From positions 1-64,000 of the forward strand of contig CAJOIE010000004.1 of the NCBI GenBank assembly GCA_905234605.1: 64,000 nt of DNA, given 5' to 3'. Under the pieces are notes generated by a model. The model was not told the origin of the DNA and did not search any database. It saw only the letters and a list, made by a program, of their open reading frames with translations. The stretch comes from an uncultured Bacteroidaceae bacterium. GTDB lineage: Bacteria; Bacteroidota; Bacteroidia; Bacteroidales; Bacteroidaceae. This document shows positions 61,024 through 64,000 of this stretch, piece by piece; position 1 is the stretch's first letter; each line of letters begins with the position of its first letter. Both the position numbers and the translations under genes were made by a program.

Positions 61024-61047
61024 CTGCCGTTAACATGTGAAACCGTG

Positions 61048-61839
61048 ATGACCCACGACTCCAGCATAAGTCAACTGCTTTCGCGCCTGGCGCCTATCTC
61101 CTTGGATGAGATGAGCGGCATCAAGCTGATGAACCGCACCGACACCAAATTCGTCACCGACAGGGAGCATCTTGCGGAGCTCCTGGCTCTGGCCGAGCAC
61201 GACTACTATGCGCAGCAGATCGATCAGGAGCGCATAGCCTCCTACCGCACGGTCTACTGGGACACGCCCGACTACCGCTTCTTCCGTGAGCATCACAATG
61301 CACGTGCTCCGCGGCAGAAGGTGCGGGTGCGCACATACGTCGACTCCGACCTCACGTTCCTTGAGGTGAAGACCAAGAACAATCATGGTCGCACCAAGAA
61401 GAAGCGCATCGCCGTGCCCGCCCACGACAAGGAAGCCATCGTGGCCGCCGGGGGCAGCGACTTCGTGAGCAAGCTGACGCATGCCACTTTCGACGACATT
61501 GTGCCCACGGTGCAGAACCGCTTCCACCGCATCACGCTCGTGAACTACGGTAAGACGGAGCGCCTCACCATCGATTTCGACGTGGCCTTCCACAACTTTG
61601 AGAACGGGCGCGACGCCGGCACCGGCGACCTTGTCATCATCGAGCTCAAGCGCGACGGCAACGTTTTCTCGCCCGTGCTTGACATACTGCGGCGGCTGCG
61701 CATCCGTCCGTCGGGCTTCTCCAAGTACTGCATAGGCTCCGTGCTCACCAATCCCGCTCTCAAGAGCAACCTCTTCAAGCCCCGCATGGTGAAGCTCACC
61801 AAGCTCACCGGCCACCCGTTCCGCCTGGCCGAGCCGTGA
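61048..61839 (+). CDS. VTC-domain polyphosphate polymerase
   Basis: VTC domains are CYTH-fold enzymes that, in yeast, build polyphosphate from ATP. The 263-residue product has LMNRTDTKFVTDREHL with the conserved lysine, SYRTVYWDTPDYRFFREHHN, RQKVRVRTYVDSDLTFLEVKTKNNHGRTKKKRI (basic tunnel residues and metal-binding glutamate) and DLVIIELKRDG near the end. It has no signal peptide or membrane helix. It begins an operon with a DUF4956 membrane protein and a DUF2490 barrel. Activity is inferred from the fold only. Confidence 0.88.
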   Translation: MTHDSSISQLLSRLAPISLDEMSGIKLMNRTDTKFVTDREHLAELLALAEHDYYAQQIDQERIASYRTVYWDTPDYRFFREHHNARAPRQKVRVRTYVDSDLTFLEVKTKNNHGRTKKKRIAVPAHDKEAIVAAGGSDFVSKLTHATFDDIVPTVQNRFHRITLVNYGKTERLTIDFDVAFHNFENGRDAGTGDLVIIELKRDGNVFSPVLDILRRLRIRPSGFSKYCIGSVLTNPALKSNLFKPRMVKLTKLTGHPFRLAEP

Positions 61840-61951
61840 GCACAGCCGCGGCAGACAGCTGCGGCACTGGCGGACAGCATGTCCGCCATCTGCCACAGGG
61901 CATACACACTGACAAATAACACTAACTAAACATCAATATACCTTTACAGCT

Positions 61952-62671
61952 ATGATGGAGTACATACAAGGCCTCAACAATGAGCTTGGCAACCTGTTCG
62001 GCGTGACGCTCTTCGACCCGCAGCAGTTCATATCGCTGGTGATACGCTTTGTCATCAACCTCTGCGTTGTGTGTCTGATAGCCTATCGCTTCTACTTCCC
62101 GCGCAGCCGCCGTCGCGACTACATGTTCATCTTCATTCTCATGGCCATGAGCATCTTCCTCCTTGTGAGCCTCATGGAGGGTGGAGGCATGCAGCTCGGC
62201 GCGGCCATGGGCCTGTTTGCCATCTTCGGCATAATGCGTTTCCGCACCGAGGCCGTGCCCATCCGCGAGATGACCTATCTCTTCATGCTCATAGCCCTGA
62301 GCGTCATCAACGCCCTGGCGCACGGTGAGTATCATCCCAAGGCACTCTACTGGGACGGCATCGGCATCGTCACCATCCTCTTCGTCAACGCCGTCTTCGT
62401 GGTCATGGCATGGCTCTTCGAGAACAGCCGCCTGATGCGGCAGGACTGCAGCAAGCTCATCAAGTACGACAATGTGCAGCTCATCACTCCCGACCGCCGC
62501 GAGGAGCTCAAGGCCGACTTAGAGAAACGCACGGGCCTCAGCATCACACGCATTGAGGTGGGCACGCTCGATTTTCTCAAGGACGCTGCCCTCATACGCA
62601 TCTTCTACGACGACCCCGCCGACGTGGGCAACAGCATAGCCCATCTGGGTCGTATGCCTAAGGAAATCTGA
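61952..62671 (+). CDS. DUF4956 integral membrane protein
   Basis: The 239-residue product has about four membrane segments (FVINLCVVCLIAYRFYF, MFIFILMAMSIFLLVSLM, FGIMRFRTEAVPIREMTYLFMLIALSVIN and GIGIVTILFVNAVFVVMAWLF) and a C-terminal cytoplasmic domain of about 85 residues (IKYDNVQLITPDRREELKADLEKRTG). The GIMRFRTEAVPIREMTY phrase is typical of DUF4956. It is very often next to VTC-domain genes and is probably the membrane partner of the polymerase. It lies 112 bp after the VTC gene and 12 bp before the DUF2490 gene. Confidence 0.88.
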   Translation: MMEYIQGLNNELGNLFGVTLFDPQQFISLVIRFVINLCVVCLIAYRFYFPRSRRRDYMFIFILMAMSIFLLVSLMEGGGMQLGAAMGLFAIFGIMRFRTEAVPIREMTYLFMLIALSVINALAHGEYHPKALYWDGIGIVTILFVNAVFVVMAWLFENSRLMRQDCSKLIKYDNVQLITPDRREELKADLEKRTGLSITRIEVGTLDFLKDAALIRIFYDDPADVGNSIAHLGRMPKEI

Positions 62672-62683
62672 CACCATACAGCT

Positions 62684-63562
62684 ATGCGTCGCATCATCAC
62701 CGCTATCACGGCTGCCATGCTGGCCGCGATGCCTCTCCTTGCGCAGGAGACAAGCTCCTACAGCGCGCTATGGACCGACCTCTCCGTGGCCCATCCGCTG
62801 CCCTACGGGCTGACTGTGGACGCCGGTCTGGGCTTCCGCACGCTCGATGCCTTGGAGAATGCCAACCGCTTCGATGCCAACATTGGGCTGGACTACAAGA
62901 TAGGCAAGCACTTCAAGGTGGGAGTGTCATACACGTTCATCTACCGCCACTACCTGTCGGAGACCGAATACAAGTATCAGGGCAACCATGACTACAGTTC
63001 CTACCAGGGCCTAACGGTGACTGAGACAGATGCAGACGGCGAGACGCAGACATATAGGTACAAGGGTTACAACGTGGATGCCGCCCACTGGGCTCCACGC
63101 CACCGTTTTGCCCTCGACCTGACGGCCGACAAGCGTTTCCGCAAGACCCTGCGCGTGTCGCTCCGCGAGCGCTACCAGTACACCCACCAGGCAGCGCGCG
63201 ACATAGATCGCACCCGCTATCGTGTGGACAGCTATGACGCCGACGGCAACGTGTCGGCGTGGGAAGACCCTGAGGTGGTCACAAAGCACAAGAACGCCTG
63301 GGACCGCCACCTGCTGCGCTCACGCCTCAAGCTCTCCATCGACCGCAAGGGATGGCAGTGGGAGCCATACGTCAGCGGCGAGCTGCACAACAACATGGGC
63401 GACTCGTGGCATCTCGACAAGGTGCGCCTCGCCGCCGGTGCCGACTACTCCATCACCAAGCAACACAAGCTCTCCATAGCCTACGTCTTCACCCACGAGA
63501 ACGACGACGACGGCAACGAGAACATACACGCCCTGAGCATAGGCTACCGCTTCAAGTTCTGA
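62684..63562 (+). CDS. DUF2490-type outer-membrane barrel protein
   Basis: The 292-residue product has a signal peptide (AMLAAMPLLAQ) and a beta-barrel pattern of alternating strands with a DUF2490-like arrangement: WTDLSVAHPLPYGLTVDAGLGFRTLD, YKIGKHFKVGVSYTFIYRHYL, HRFALDLTADKRFRKTLRVSLRERYQYTHQ and a final HALSIGYRFKF with a C-terminal Phe. It is rich in Tyr, Asp and His, probably in loops. It directly follows the DUF4956 gene by 12 bp, so it belongs to the same unit. A link between an outer-membrane barrel and polyphosphate metabolism is not established. Confidence 0.8.
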   Translation: MRRIITAITAAMLAAMPLLAQETSSYSALWTDLSVAHPLPYGLTVDAGLGFRTLDALENANRFDANIGLDYKIGKHFKVGVSYTFIYRHYLSETEYKYQGNHDYSSYQGLTVTETDADGETQTYRYKGYNVDAAHWAPRHRFALDLTADKRFRKTLRVSLRERYQYTHQAARDIDRTRYRVDSYDADGNVSAWEDPEVVTKHKNAWDRHLLRSRLKLSIDRKGWQWEPYVSGELHNNMGDSWHLDKVRLAAGADYSITKQHKLSIAYVFTHENDDDGNENIHALSIGYRFKF

Positions 63563-63598
63563 GCATAGACACAAATCATATCATACACCACAATCAAG

Positions 63599-64000
63599 AT
63601 GAAACGACTGCTACTCAGCCTCGCGCTTCTTGCCGCAGCATGGCTGCCGGCCTGTGCCGACGACACGGCCGACTACAGCTATCTCTGCCTCTACACCACG
63701 TCCGGCAGCACCACATCCAGCGAGAGTGTAGCCCTGCGCCAGGTGAAGAGGCTCACCTTTGAGGGCACCGACCTCGTTGTCACCATGGCCGACGGCACCA
63801 TCATGGCCACACCCCTCGCGCTGCTCTCGCGCATAGCCTTCAACGCCACTGCCGACGCTGTGCGCTCGACAGATGCCGCCCGCGGCGGCCTGATGCTGCA
63901 AGGCGGGCGTCTGGTGGCCGAAGGGCAGGGCACACTGTGCGTCTATGACCTGCGCGGACAGCTGCTGCGCGTGCAGCATGTGCGCGGCACCCATGCCGAA
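63599..64000 (+). CDS. Exported protein of unknown function, cut by the window end
   Basis: The 134 residues in the window start with a signal peptide (LLLSLALLAAAWLPAC, possibly a lipobox ending at Cys19). A short repeat-like beta region follows (VALRQVKRLTFEGTDLVVTMADGTIMATPLALLSRIAF), then LQGGRLVAEGQGTLCVYDLRGQLLRVQHVRG. The latter resembles the type A C-terminal sorting domain of T9SS cargo (an exposed strand, then a DLRG-like turn). It may be the last gene of the VTC operon, 36 bp after DUF2490. The stop lies outside the window. Confidence 0.65.
   Translation, partial: MKRLLLSLALLAAAWLPACADDTADYSYLCLYTTSGSTTSSESVALRQVKRLTFEGTDLVVTMADGTIMATPLALLSRIAFNATADAVRSTDAARGGLMLQGGRLVAEGQGTLCVYDLRGQLLRVQHVRGTHAE

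Overview
The window is a 64 kb piece of a GC-rich Bacteroidota (order Bacteroidales) chromosome. The best fit is a Prevotellaceae-like organism, but no 16S rRNA is present to fix the genus. Supporting signs are promoters of the TAnnTTTG type ahead of many genes, a SusC-type receptor fragment, the gene order porG-uppS-bamA-ompH-murI, paired sprE/porW-porX genes of the type IX secretion system (T9SS), OmpH/Skp paralogues, DUF3316/DUF6242/DUF6089-type proteins and dnaE-trxA.

Layout. 1-415: a SusC fragment that stops abruptly inside an equally broken rodA, so the contig probably has a chimeric join here. 355-10501 (minus): the cell-shape cluster mreB-mreC-mreD-mrdA-rodA preceded by a short purH, an aminotransferase, rnhB and pnp. 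10704-11804: comF, a repeat array and tRNA-Pro. 11804-18481 (plus): aroA, a small conserved protein, sprE/porW, porX and tsaE. 18476-23529 (minus): S41 protease, DUF3316 barrel, parC and an HxlR regulator. 23776-31014 (plus): a metallo-beta-lactamase-like lipoprotein, GH10 xylanase, glyS, FKBP lipoprotein, nhaA and porT. 31123-40709 (minus): murI, three OmpH/Skp chaperones, bamA, uppS, porG, a DUF6242-like lipoprotein and ribD. 40758-48472: prmC, a sulfatase-maturase-type radical SAM enzyme, a permuted 5'-nucleotidase fusion (minus), rplS, a PAP2 phosphatase, a C1B peptidase and an acyltransferase. 48529-50872 (minus): glycosyltransferase, pssA and psd. 51065-55807 (plus): dnaE, trxA and a small acidic protein. 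55912-64000: TonB-dependent receptor and divergent lipoprotein, rsgA and frr, then a VTC/DUF4956/DUF2490 polyphosphate-type operon and the start of a secreted protein.

How it works together. Much of the window builds the envelope: the rod-shape elongation machine, undecaprenyl phosphate and D-glutamate supply, outer-membrane protein assembly (BamA plus Skp-like chaperones), phosphatidylethanolamine synthesis (PssA, Psd), and four T9SS parts (SprE/PorW, PorX, PorT, PorG) in three loci. The rest is translation and replication housekeeping.

The most unusual signal is a family of five arrays of a 14-bp quasi-palindrome with an invariant central TGCA. The units repeat every 22-23 bp with 8-9 bp spacers. 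The arrays lie ahead of comF, murI, a PAP2 gene and a small acidic gene, and inside the first codons of the DUF3316 gene. I know of no description of this element. Other points worth checking are the stand-alone IMP-cyclohydrolase domain, the circularly permuted nucleotidase, and twin palindromes between hxlR and its divergent neighbour.
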